Part shown: positions 1 to 5,192 of the stretch, piece after piece
Layout: each line of letters opens with the position of its first letter
How positions within the stretch are numbered: the stretch's first letter is position 1
Origin: Clostridia bacterium
GTDB taxonomy: Bacteria > Bacillota_A > Clostridia > Lachnospirales > Lachnospiraceae
DNA length: 5,192 nucleotides
Assembly (NCBI GenBank): GCA_012515365.1
Contig: JAAYYM010000396.1
Coordinates: forward strand, 1-5,192
Direction: 5' to 3'
Position numbers and translations under genes: made by a program
Notes under the pieces: generated by a model
Database searches by the model: none
Told to the model about the DNA's origin: nothing
The model's input: the letters and a program-made list of their open reading frames with translations, nothing else

Positions 1-160
1 AGTCGGTCATGATTTCATCTTCGCATTATTTCGTCTTCGTATAATTTGTCATGCTTTATATTATTCTATCACAAACTGCTCAGTGCTTATAGTATATTCT
101 TGAGCTCATCAAATTCAGAAATTATGTTAACTCTTTTCTTATATATGATTAGTATGATAC
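1..160. other. AT-rich stretch with no supported gene
   Basis: This stretch lies downstream of the terminator at 161-215. I see no reading frame with a ribosome binding site or recognisable protein motif on either strand. An open frame on the plus strand from position 46 runs across the terminator and the gene remnant, has no ribosome binding site and gives low-complexity hydrophobic protein, so I treat it as chance. The only structure is a 16-bp tandem duplication at 8-39, listed separately. The left end could be the upstream or coding part of another minus-strand gene that continues outside the window. Confidence 0.5.
8..39. repeat. 16-bp imperfect tandem duplication
   Basis: Two adjacent 16-bp units, 8-23 (CATGATTTCATCTTCG) and 24-39 (CATTATTTCGTCTTCG), agree at 14 of 16 positions. 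This is seen directly. The following bases at 40-53 (TATAATTTGTCATG) resemble the unit only loosely. The repeat may be replication slippage in noncoding DNA, or part of a minus-strand gene beyond the left edge, where one frame would read EDEIM and then DEIM. Confidence 0.6.
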
Positions 161-215
161 AAAAAATGAACCTGCAAATGGATCCCACTTCATCTGTCCA
201 TCTGATTAGGTTCAT
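161..215 (-). terminator. Rho-independent terminator after the Cys-cluster gene and VOC remnant
   Basis: On the minus strand, ATGAACCT (215-208) pairs perfectly with AGGTTCAT (173-166) and is followed at once by a U-tract (166-161). A second stem inside, AGATGGA (203-197) with TCCATTT (182-176), has one G-U pair and extends the hairpin, with the loop at 196-183. The plus strand lacks a T-run after the stem, so the signal points only leftward. It fits as the end of the transcript that starts near 864. Confidence 0.85.
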
Positions 216-246
216 CTTAAGTATCAATTCTCTTCCTACACTAGCT

Positions 247-315
247 CTACTCAGTCTGTTCCGTCATAATTCCCCATCGAATACCAAACTTATCCACAAA
301 CACTACTCCACATGA
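247..315 (-). pseudogene. C-terminal remnant of a VOC-family (PhnB/glyoxalase-like) protein
   Basis: In one minus-strand frame this segment ends with VFVDKFGIRWGIM followed by TEQTE and a TAG stop at 247-249. The pattern VDKFGIRW is the characteristic final beta-strand of PhnB-like members of the vicinal oxygen chelate (VOC) superfamily, which also includes glyoxalases and antibiotic-resistance proteins. Those proteins usually have a W-G/S-x-x-x-G stretch just before it. Here a matching WSSVCG occurs in a neighbouring frame (about 311-294), suggesting a frameshift as well as loss of the N-terminal part. No VOC start, ribosome binding site or earlier domain is found, because the preceding sequence encodes the Cys-cluster protein. 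I infer a decayed 3' gene end left by a deletion or rearrangement. The motif is short, so confidence is moderate. Confidence 0.6.
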
Positions 316-316
316 G

Positions 317-832
317 CTATACGCTGTCACTTCCACCTGGTAAATTCTCCAATTGTGATGCTTCAAGTATTTCAGCTTTCACGAATCGTAAAATGAATTC
401 ATCATTTTCTTCGCAAAGCAAAGGCATAAATGCCATATATCTACATTTTTTATACACTACTCCATCCATATGAAATGTAAATCCGGCCTGGCATCTCTGA
501 TTACATGTTGAGGGGTCATGAAGTCTCTTGCAATCTCCTGCTCTTGCAATCCCTGCTTTCATCTTCTTGGGTAATTCATTTAGTAAGCTTTCATATTTTG
601 CAATATTTGCTGCATAAATGCGGATCAATACACCGGCTTTCCGGAACACAAAGTTTGCAATGGTTACTTTCTTCTTACCAATCTTCTTAAAATAGGATAC
701 CACATATCCTTGTTTTGCTTCTTCTATACCACATTCATACCCATATTGTTTGAACAATGTGTCCAGTTCTAAGACCATGCTCTGTTCCCCTGCCGGAACA
801 GTCATAATAAAATCCTGAAATTTCTGATCCAT
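317..832 (-). CDS. Uncharacterised 171-residue Cys-cluster protein, probably SOS-regulated
   Basis: I cannot assign a function. The start at 832 is chosen because AAAGGGAGA (845-837) sits just before this ATG, and the best promoter would begin transcription near 864. That rules out the longer in-frame ATG at 880, which lies inside the promoter. The N-terminal half (about 1-95) is mixed alpha/beta, with a basic segment KKIGKKKVTIANFVFRK (49-65) followed by VLIRIYAAN. The C-terminal half has a cysteine pattern C101-x8-C110-x3-C114-x15-C130-x9-C140, including CKRLHDPSTCNQRC. That could bind zinc or an iron-sulfur cluster or form disulfides, but this is inference. Similar CN-x-x-C-plus-YxKC proteins occur as hypotheticals in Clostridia, from memory only. 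No signal peptide or membrane segment is visible, so it is probably cytoplasmic. It stands alone in its transcript, and an SOS-box match overlaps its predicted transcription start. Confidence 0.85.
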   Translation of the reverse strand: MDQKFQDFIMTVPAGEQSMVLELDTLFKQYGYECGIEEAKQGYVVSYFKKIGKKKVTIANFVFRKAGVLIRIYAANIAKYESLLNELPKKMKAGIARAGDCKRLHDPSTCNQRCQAGFTFHMDGVVYKKCRYMAFMPLLCEENDEFILRFVKAEILEASQLENLPGGSDSV

Positions 833-856
833 ATAATCTCCCTTTCTCAATCTTTT

Positions 857-870
857 AGAACGTTTGTTCT
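857..870 (-). promoter_or_regulatory. SOS box (LexA/DinR operator) match
   Basis: The minus strand reads AGAACAAACGTTCT. The Gram-positive LexA (DinR) consensus is CGAACRNRYGTTYC. All twelve inner positions fit (GAAC, A-A-A-C for RNRY, GTTC) and only the two outermost bases differ. The arms GAAC/GTTC are perfect inverted repeats around a 4-nt centre. The site starts one base downstream of the predicted -10 hexamer and covers the predicted transcription start, an ideal place for a repressor to block the promoter. A chance match to an 8-base core in 5 kb is possible but unlikely right at a promoter. No lexA gene is in the window. Confidence 0.7.
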
Positions 871-899
871 GTTGTAGCATGAGAATCTAGTCTTGTAAA
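871..899 (-). promoter_or_regulatory. Sigma-A-type promoter of the Cys-cluster gene
   Basis: The -35 element TTTACA (899-894; 5 of 6 to TTGACA) and the -10 element TACAAC (876-871; 4 of 6) are separated by exactly 17 nt. A TGC just upstream of the -10 forms an extended -10. Transcription would start near 864, leaving a leader of about 30 nt with the ribosome binding site at 845-837. Confidence 0.65.
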
Positions 900-935
900 C
901 CTAATTATTTTAATTGGATCTTGTTTTATAAAAGT

Positions 936-1865
936 TTACTTCCTTATAATCGGAGCCCACATGCGAAATGTCGCAGGTAATCCACCATTTTTAAACCATG
1001 CATCATCGAAAGTATGCTCTTCATAGAAAATACCCTTCTCATAGTCAAAATCATAAATATCGGTTTTCTTTACAAATTCCACAAATGCTTCACTAGCTTT
1101 GATCATACATAATGCCATGTCAAGGAACCCATTTTCATCATATTGATTCAAAGCTACATCATTAACCAGATACAGACCATCCGGTCCCGCCTCTACCTGC
1201 TTTCCATACAGCACATCTGGCTGAGCCTCTTCTTCCAATAACATCATCATAGCCCTATAGGCATGCTTCACATGCTCACTTGCATTTTCATGTTGTCCCT
1301 GCGGATGATGTCCGTTCGGTGCAAGTCCGATATACTGTCTTGCTGATCTATCCTTCAAGTGTTTATTTGCCCAATCTCGCATCTGGTTCCATGCAGCATC
1401 CTCAGCATCAAAGCAGTCAACATCAAAGGAAATCACATGAGAATTCTTGATTTCAATTACATGTACTAATGTTTTACTATTCATTTTTAAACAACCCTCT
1501 CGCATAGTTTCTTTCATATTAAGAGGTGAAATTGAAGTATATGCACTTCCTGATCTTATTTCTCCGGGTGTCCTGCCAAACTCACTTTTACATGCTCTGG
1601 AAAAGGAAGACTGATTATCGTATCCATAATGCAGCGCAATATCGGCGATCCTGCTGTCCGTGTTTACAAGCATCTGTGCAGCACTTCGAAGCTTCATTTT
1701 CCGGATATAATCCTGTAAGCTCATATCGAACATGAATAAAAAAAATCTTTGAAAATTAGATTTGGACATATTTGCCATTTCATATTGCCTGTCAAAATCG
1801 TAATCTTCCTCTATATGCTCGTTAATATAATTTAGACAATTCTGAAACCCTTCTAAATAGGTCAT
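936..1865 (-). CDS. AraC-family regulator with GyrI-like effector-binding domain
   Basis: This 309-residue cytoplasmic transcription factor has its DNA-binding domain first. Residues 1-105 hold the two helix-turn-helix motifs of the AraC/XylS family. The second motif (about 72-104) shows the signature RIADIALHYGYDNQSSFSRA followed by FGRTPGEIR. After a linker, residues from about 130 to 305 look like a GyrI-like/AraC_E_bind small-molecule domain, with the typical ending FRMWAPI. Proteins of this layout (relatives of Rob, SoxS-like multidrug regulators and BmrR ligand domains) usually sense lipophilic or drug-like compounds; which ligand applies here cannot be told. The start at 1865 is preferred over the ATG at 1892, since GGAGGT (1876-1871) lies 5 nt before it. 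It follows the GNAT gene by 103 nt in the same direction. No clear terminator follows its stop, so read-through into the Cys-cluster gene is possible. Confidence 0.93.
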   Translation of the reverse strand: MTYLEGFQNCLNYINEHIEEDYDFDRQYEMANMSKSNFQRFFLFMFDMSLQDYIRKMKLRSAAQMLVNTDSRIADIALHYGYDNQSSFSRACKSEFGRTPGEIRSGSAYTSISPLNMKETMREGCLKMNSKTLVHVIEIKNSHVISFDVDCFDAEDAAWNQMRDWANKHLKDRSARQYIGLAPNGHHPQGQHENASEHVKHAYRAMMMLLEEEAQPDVLYGKQVEAGPDGLYLVNDVALNQYDENGFLDMALCMIKASEAFVEFVKKTDIYDFDYEKGIFYEEHTFDDAWFKNGGLPATFRMWAPIIRK

Positions 1866-1931
1866 TTCACACCTCCAATGTGAATATAGCACAGGATCAA
1901 TGATAAAGCATTAACAGGAAACCGCAGTTGA

Positions 1932-1960
1932 TGTATAATTTTTTACTTTGCGATTGCCAG
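1932..1960 (-). promoter_or_regulatory. Possible weak promoter of the AraC-family gene
   Basis: CTGGCA (1960-1955; 4 of 6 to TTGACA) and TATACA (1937-1932; 4 of 6 to TATAAT) are 17 nt apart on the minus strand, giving a leader of about 60 nt. The spacer is A-rich. An alternative extended -10 (TGCTATATT, about 1891-1883) would place the transcription start on the ribosome binding site, so I consider it less likely. Transcription could also simply continue from the GNAT gene, since I see no terminator between them. Confidence 0.3.
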
Positions 1961-1968
1961 ATCGTCAT

Positions 1969-2427
1969 TCATAAAAGCACCTTTTGCATCACGTCATAAT
2001 TCAACACAGCTCCTTGTTCTACTTCCATGCTCTCCTGTTTTTGTGTCACATACCCTCGCTTCTCATACATATGCTTCGCCGGAAGGGATGCATCTAAGTA
2101 GATCGTGTCATATTCCGGTGCAATCTGATCTTCTAAAACCTGCATGATATAACTGCCATACCCCTGTCTCTGGAACGCAGGACTCACATATACTCTGGTG
2201 ATATGATTCCGGTCATAGCTTCCGGTTCCGATTATTCGATCGTCGACCATCAGCATTCCAACAGTGCCACGTTCAATATCTTTCAGAATATTTTTCTGAT
2301 TATGTAATTGACAAAAAAAATCTACGATTTCCTTTGAGTAATACTTCGGATAAATTTGTGTAACAGTATCCTGTACCAGCTGATAAATATCATCTGCATG
2401 CGCTCTTGTTGCCTGTATATAGTTCAA
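1969..2427 (-). CDS. GNAT-family N-acetyltransferase, TTG start
   Basis: This 152-residue cytoplasmic protein transfers an acetyl group from acetyl-CoA to an amine, with the acceptor unknown. The core GNAT motif A is plain: strand TRVYVSPAFQ (77-86), then the pyrophosphate-binding loop QRQGYGS (86-92) and helix YIMQVLEDQ. Motif B follows with IYLDASLPAKHMYEKRGYV (109-127), where Y121 is at the usual position of the general acid. Its length is typical of single-domain GNATs. The start is TTG, chosen because AGAGGTG (2439-2433) lies 5 nt upstream and the N-terminus MNYIQATRAHADDIYQLVQ fits the usual first strand and helix. An extended -10 promoter lies just upstream. It is the first gene after the operon terminator and is followed by the AraC-family regulator. 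This kind of small GNAT is common next to regulators, and no partner substrate can be inferred. Confidence 0.92.
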   Translation of the reverse strand: MNYIQATRAHADDIYQLVQDTVTQIYPKYYSKEIVDFFCQLHNQKNILKDIERGTVGMLMVDDRIIGTGSYDRNHITRVYVSPAFQRQGYGSYIMQVLEDQIAPEYDTIYLDASLPAKHMYEKRGYVTQKQESMEVEQGAVLNYDVMQKVLL

Positions 2428-2432
2428 ATTAT

Positions 2433-2439
2433 CACCTCT
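2433..2439 (-). promoter_or_regulatory. Ribosome binding site that sets the TTG start of the GNAT gene
   Basis: AGAGGTG on the minus strand is complementary to the 16S 3' end and is followed after 5 nt by TTG at 2427-2425. There is no ATG or GTG in frame nearby that would suit this site better; the GTG inside it leads to an immediate stop. Confidence 0.75.
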
Positions 2440-2460
2440 TCTATTTCTGATCGTGCTTTA

Positions 2461-2469
2461 ATTATAACA
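2461..2469 (-). promoter_or_regulatory. Extended -10 promoter of the GNAT gene
   Basis: The minus strand reads TGTTATAAT, a perfect TATAAT (2466-2461) with the TGn extension. No good -35 lies 17 nt upstream; TTTACA occurs 23 nt upstream, which is too far. Extended -10 promoters can work without a -35. Transcription would start near 2454, giving a leader of about 27 nt. A small inverted repeat, GTTGT/ACAAC (2507-2522), lies about 60 bp above the start and could be an operator, though it is short. Confidence 0.6.
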
Positions 2470-2525
2470 TCGACATCCCTAATCTGCATTGTAAATTTCA
2501 GAAACTGTTGTCTGATAACAACAAC

Positions 2526-2596
2526 AAAAAAAGCGCCAAGTATAGAAATCCACAGTACAGGAGATACGATCCTGTGTGGTAATTTTACTCAACGCT
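2526..2596 (-). terminator. Long bulged rho-independent terminator of the aminotransferase/Fe-ADH operon
   Basis: On the minus strand a stem base AGCGTTGAGTA pairs with TACTTGGCGCT (with three or so G-U pairs) and runs straight into seven U (2532-2526). Above it are AAAT/ATTT, then CCACA (2579-2575) with TGTGG (2554-2550), a 3-nt bulge, and CAGGA (2574-2570 region) with TCCTG (2562-2558), closed by a 7-nt loop at 2569-2563. It begins about 36 nt after the Fe-ADH stop and separates this operon from the GNAT gene. Confidence 0.75.
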
Positions 2597-2632
2597 GATT
2601 TATGATAGATAATTCTCAATGATTAATCAAAC

Positions 2633-3814
2633 TTACAATGCCTCATAATATAATCTTTCAATATCCAGAGCAGTTGAACTACGTGGATTAACCAGAATGT
2701 TTCCGCTTTTCATGGCATCTGCAACCATTTGTTCCATCTTATCGGTTATATCATTTTGCGTTACATTCTTATTCTTTGGTACCTGATAGACGGCTTCTTC
2801 TATTCCCTTCGGGATGCCGATATCAGCACACAGCTCTCTGATCGCATCTGCCAGCAGCTGTGGTCGAAACGAAGCAACGTCGATAGAGTTATGGCAGATG
2901 TACTGATAAATCTTTTGATATTTTCCTTTATCTGCAATCGCATTATATTCTACCACAGTCGGAAGGAGCACTGCATTAGCTACTCCGTGCGGTACATCGA
3001 AAAATGCACTGATTGGATGACTCATCGCATGCACATTTCCAAGTCTGGCAAAGGAAAAGGCAATCCCGGCAAATAAGGAACCCATCATCATGTCTTCTGA
3101 TGCCGCTTGATTAGTTCGATTGGCTATAAAGCTTCTGATGCTTCGCCCAATTAGTTCCATCGCTTTTTCACTCATGGCCTCTGAAAAAGGAGTCGCAGCT
3201 GTAGATACATAAGCCTCCTCAGCATGGATAAAAGCATCCATTCCACATGCCGCAGCTACAGAAGCAGGCAAGGTCATGATCAAATCCGAATCCAGAATCA
3301 CATATTCCGGTAACAGCTCATAGCTAAATACTGTCAGCTTATACTCTCTGGCATGATCGGTAATAACAGAAAAAGCAGTAACCTCTGAGCCTGTTCCGGC
3401 AGTTGTCGGTATCGCAATAATAGGAATGATTTTTCCCGGAACCCTATCAGCTCCTTCATAGTCAATAATGCTTCCTCCATACTTTACAACCACACCAACT
3501 GCTTTTGCCACATCCATCGGTGAACCGCCACCTAATGCGACAATAAAATCTGCACCGGAGGACTTGTAGGCTTCTGCTGCCTTCACTACTGTATCAACAG
3601 ATGGATTCGCTTCGATATCACAAAATACATCTGTTTTGATTCCAGCCTTTTCAATGTATTTCTTTGTTCTTCCTACAAGCCCATGCTTATATAAGTTTGG
3701 ACCTGAAATAATAAAAGCATGAGTTCCCATTTTCTTTGATAATTCAGACAGCTTTGCCAACGTCCCACTGCCCACAATAATGTCTTGCGGAATTCCAAAG
3801 TTAAATTCTTTCAT
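2633..3814 (-). CDS. Iron-containing (type III) alcohol dehydrogenase
   Basis: This 393-residue cytoplasmic enzyme reduces an aldehyde to an alcohol, or the reverse, with NAD(P)H. The N-terminal dinucleotide-binding domain carries GGGSPMDVAKA (95-105) and PTTAGTGSE (136-144). The C-terminal helical domain has the metal ligands of the family, as in E. coli FucO: D193 and H197 in GMDAFIHAEEAY, H262 and H276 in VHAMSHPISAFFDVPHG, plus the conserved H266. All are present, so it should be active. Length is normal. The start at 3814 follows AAAGGAGG (3832-3825). An in-frame ATG at 3841 overlaps the aminotransferase stop as ATGA and could be used by translational coupling, but its upstream sequence is a weak ribosome binding site. 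Substrate cannot be read from sequence: butanol-, 4-hydroxybutyrate-, 3-hydroxypropionate- and sulfoacetaldehyde-type enzymes share these motifs. The preceding aminotransferase suggests it consumes the aldehyde made there. Confidence 0.93.
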   Translation of the reverse strand: MKEFNFGIPQDIIVGSGTLAKLSELSKKMGTHAFIISGPNLYKHGLVGRTKKYIEKAGIKTDVFCDIEANPSVDTVVKAAEAYKSSGADFIVALGGGSPMDVAKAVGVVVKYGGSIIDYEGADRVPGKIIPIIAIPTTAGTGSEVTAFSVITDHAREYKLTVFSYELLPEYVILDSDLIMTLPASVAAACGMDAFIHAEEAYVSTAATPFSEAMSEKAMELIGRSIRSFIANRTNQAASEDMMMGSLFAGIAFSFARLGNVHAMSHPISAFFDVPHGVANAVLLPTVVEYNAIADKGKYQKIYQYICHNSIDVASFRPQLLADAIRELCADIGIPKGIEEAVYQVPKNKNVTQNDITDKMEQMVADAMKSGNILVNPRSSTALDIERLYYEAL

Positions 3815-3824
3815 ACCTATCCTG

Positions 3825-3832
3825 CCTCCTTT
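3825..3832 (-). promoter_or_regulatory. Ribosome binding site supporting the 3814 start of the Fe-ADH gene
   Basis: AAAGGAGG on the minus strand is a near-perfect Shine-Dalgarno sequence lying 10 nt before ATG at 3814-3812. It lies downstream of the alternative ATG at 3841, so the shorter protein is favoured. The N-terminus MKEFNFGIP also matches the usual beginning of this family. Confidence 0.7.
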
Positions 3833-3837
3833 GTTAC

Positions 3838-5052
3838 TCATCCTAAAGAGCTTACTGTTTCTTTCAGGATTGCATATGCCTGATCACATTCGTCCTTACT
3901 TACAATCAGTGGTGGAACCATGCGAATGATGTGAGCACCAATTGCTGTGATTAGAAGCTTGCGATCCAGGCAGCCATGTTTTACGTCTACGCCACCGATG
4001 GAATCATCAAATTCAACACCCACTAAGAGTCCCTGATGTCTTACTTCTTTTACATGCGGAAGCTCCTCCAGCAGACTTGAAAAATAGTCGCCCATTTCCC
4101 TTGCATTTCCTGCCATATCTTTATCAAGCAATTCTTCTACTTGGGCGTAAGCAGCTGCACAGGAAACAGGATGTCCGCCAAAGGTTGTGCCATGAGAGCC
4201 TGCTGAGAATGCCTTGGCAACTTCCTTTGTTGCACAGATAGCTCCAATAGGCATACCACCGCCAAGTCCCTTAGCCATAGATACAATATCCGGCTTAATT
4301 CCATAATTCATATAAGACATAACTGCTCCTGTCCTGCACCAGCCTGTCTGTACTTCATCGAGCAGCAGAAGCATTCCGGTTTCGTCGCAGAATTTACGAA
4401 GTCCTGTCATAAATTCTTGCGTAGCAGGGTTTACACCGCCTTCACCCTGAACTGGCTCAATCATGATGGCAATGGTATTCTCAGTACATGCATCCTTGAA
4501 TGCCTGCAAATCATTGTAAGGTGCATAAGAAAAGCCATAAGTCATTGGTCCAAATCCGACCTGACAGCCATTCCCTGGCTGACCTGTCGCCGACATGGCT
4601 CCAAAGGTTCTTCCATGGAAGCTCATCTTCGCCGTTACAATATGATATCTATTAGGTCCGTATTTCTCAACGCCATATTTACGAGCCATCTTAATCATAG
4701 CCTCATTCGCCTCTGTACCGGAATTCTGATAGAAAATTTTATCCATTCCAAGGGTCGTGCATACCTTTTCTGCAAGAAGAGCCTGAGGAATCGTATAGGG
4801 ATAATTGAAGGTGTGCATAACATCATCCACCTGGTCTTTTACTGCTGCCACCACCTTGGGATTGCGACTTCCTGCATTATTTACTGCAATTCCTGCATAG
4901 AAATCCAGGTATGGTACTCCATTTTCATCATAAATGTACATTCCCTCTGCTCTTTCAGCCAGAAAATCGAAACGCTCATATGTTTCAATCATATATTTAT
5001 TTACTTTATCTTTAATGTCCTGTTTCGTCAGGCCTGTGTCCTTAAGCTTCAT
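3838..5052 (-). CDS. Class III PLP aminotransferase, ArgD-like
   Basis: This 404-residue cytoplasmic enzyme moves an amino group from an omega-amine or omega-amino acid to a keto acid, leaving an aldehyde. Class III hallmarks are all present: YDENGVPYLDFYAGIAVN (41-58), the cofactor phosphate loop NSGTEANEA (110-118), SFHGRTFGAMSATGQP (144-159), EPVQGEGGVNP (199-209) with the E204 switch residue, LLLDEVQTGWCRTG (229-242) where D232 holds the pyridine nitrogen, PLP lysine K261 in SMAKGLGGGMPIGA, GTTFGGHPVSC (288-298) and R377 before MVPPL. Overall it is closest to acetylornithine aminotransferases (ArgD) in length and motif wording. However, no arginine gene is nearby and it is coupled to an Fe-ADH, so a role with 4-aminobutyrate, 5-aminovalerate, beta-alanine, taurine or a diamine derivative is equally possible. 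The start at 5052 has AAGGAGAGAGG upstream. It overlaps the preceding gene by 11 nt and the first ATG of the next one by 4 nt. Confidence 0.93.
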   Translation of the reverse strand: MKLKDTGLTKQDIKDKVNKYMIETYERFDFLAERAEGMYIYDENGVPYLDFYAGIAVNNAGSRNPKVVAAVKDQVDDVMHTFNYPYTIPQALLAEKVCTTLGMDKIFYQNSGTEANEAMIKMARKYGVEKYGPNRYHIVTAKMSFHGRTFGAMSATGQPGNGCQVGFGPMTYGFSYAPYNDLQAFKDACTENTIAIMIEPVQGEGGVNPATQEFMTGLRKFCDETGMLLLLDEVQTGWCRTGAVMSYMNYGIKPDIVSMAKGLGGGMPIGAICATKEVAKAFSAGSHGTTFGGHPVSCAAAYAQVEELLDKDMAGNAREMGDYFSSLLEELPHVKEVRHQGLLVGVEFDDSIGGVDVKHGCLDRKLLITAIGAHIIRMVPPLIVSKDECDQAYAILKETVSSLG

Positions 5053-5192
5053 GTTTACCTCTCTCCTTTTTTATCCTGTCAGGTGTAATTAGTTTTTTAA
5101 TGATCAGATATTCTTCAATTATTTTTACACTTTCTTCAATTCCGACCCGCTCACTATTCAGTGTCATGTCGTAATTAACTGGATTTGTCCAA
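5042..5192 (-). CDS. Cytidylate-kinase-like protein, C-terminal end only
   Basis: The window's right edge cuts this gene; 49 codons and the TAA stop (5044-5042) are visible. The segment NYDMTLNSERVGIEESVKII followed by EEYL matches the C-terminal pattern of cytidylate kinase and of the 'cytidylate kinase-like' family (Cytidylate_kin2, PF13189), where a strand ending in N-T/S is followed by a G-I/V-E-x-A/S-V helix. A charged tail rich in K and R follows. The ATP-binding loop lies outside, so activity cannot be judged. True Cmk phosphorylates CMP, while the role of the kinase-like family in Clostridia is mostly undefined. Its stop lies 11 nt inside the aminotransferase gene, so the two are surely co-transcribed and probably translationally coupled. 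An operon promoter must lie beyond the right edge. Confidence 0.75.
   Translation of the reverse strand, partial: WTNPVNYDMTLNSERVGIEESVKIIEEYLIIKKLITPDRIKKERGKHEA

Noticed and set aside
46..315. 89-codon open frame on the plus strand
   Set aside because: It has no ribosome binding site, reads through the minus-strand terminator and the VOC remnant, and gives a low-complexity Ser/Leu/Ile-rich protein.
833..880. Longer N-terminus (ATG at 880) for the Cys-cluster protein
   Set aside because: The extra 16 codons overlap the promoter and SOS box and lack their own ribosome binding site.
895..939. Inverted repeat GTAAAC/GTTTAC around the stop of the AraC-family gene
   Set aside because: The 6-bp arms are 33 nt apart with no U-tract, and one arm simply overlaps the -35 element, so it is likely chance.
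1883..1891. Extended -10-like TGCTATATT upstream of the AraC-family gene
   Set aside because: Transcription from it would begin at the ribosome binding site, leaving an implausibly short leader.
1951..1968. Possible terminator after the GNAT gene
   Set aside because: Only a 4-bp CGAT/ATCG stem is present and the tract after it on the minus strand is A-rich, not U-rich.
4417..5088. 223-codon open frame on the plus strand
   Set aside because: It is antisense to the aminotransferase, whose catalytic motifs are all intact; the plus-strand protein is Cys/His/Ile-rich with no motif or ribosome binding site.

Overview
The window carries five complete genes and one gene cut by the right edge, all on the minus strand, so transcription runs from right to left. 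There is also a decayed gene end near the left edge. Base composition is AT-rich, ribosome binding sites are strong AGGAGG types, intrinsic terminators have long U-tracts, and there is a Gram-positive-type SOS box. Together these suggest a low-GC Firmicute, most likely an anaerobic Clostridia member (a gut Lachnospiraceae-like organism is a reasonable guess, but the sequence alone does not prove it).

Right part (5192 to 2526): a tight three-gene operon. The 3' end of a cytidylate-kinase-like gene overlaps the start of a class III PLP aminotransferase by 11 nt. The aminotransferase stop overlaps the first possible ATG of an iron-dependent (type III) alcohol dehydrogenase as ATGA. A long bulged hairpin with a seven-U tract closes the unit at 2526-2596. 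Aminotransferase plus Fe-ADH is the arrangement expected for turning an omega-amino acid or amine into an aldehyde and then an alcohol, with nitrogen captured and NAD(P)H reoxidised. The aminotransferase looks most like ArgD (acetylornithine aminotransferase), but no other arginine gene is present and the partner argues for a catabolic or fermentative job. The substrate is unknown.

Middle part (2469 to 936): a GNAT acetyltransferase starting with TTG behind an extended -10 promoter, followed by an AraC-family regulator with a C-terminal GyrI-like effector-binding domain.

Left part (899 to 161): a 171-residue uncharacterised protein with a cysteine cluster, preceded by a good promoter and an SOS (LexA/DinR) box match lying where transcription should start. 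Directly after its stop is the C-terminal remnant of a VOC/PhnB-like protein, and then a clear hairpin-plus-U-tract terminator. The last 160 bases have no gene I can support, only a 16-bp tandem duplication.

The most interesting points are the probable SOS control of the orphan Cys-cluster protein and the translationally coupled aminotransferase/Fe-ADH pair of unknown substrate. I see no CRISPR array, tRNA, rRNA, insertion sequence or riboswitch.
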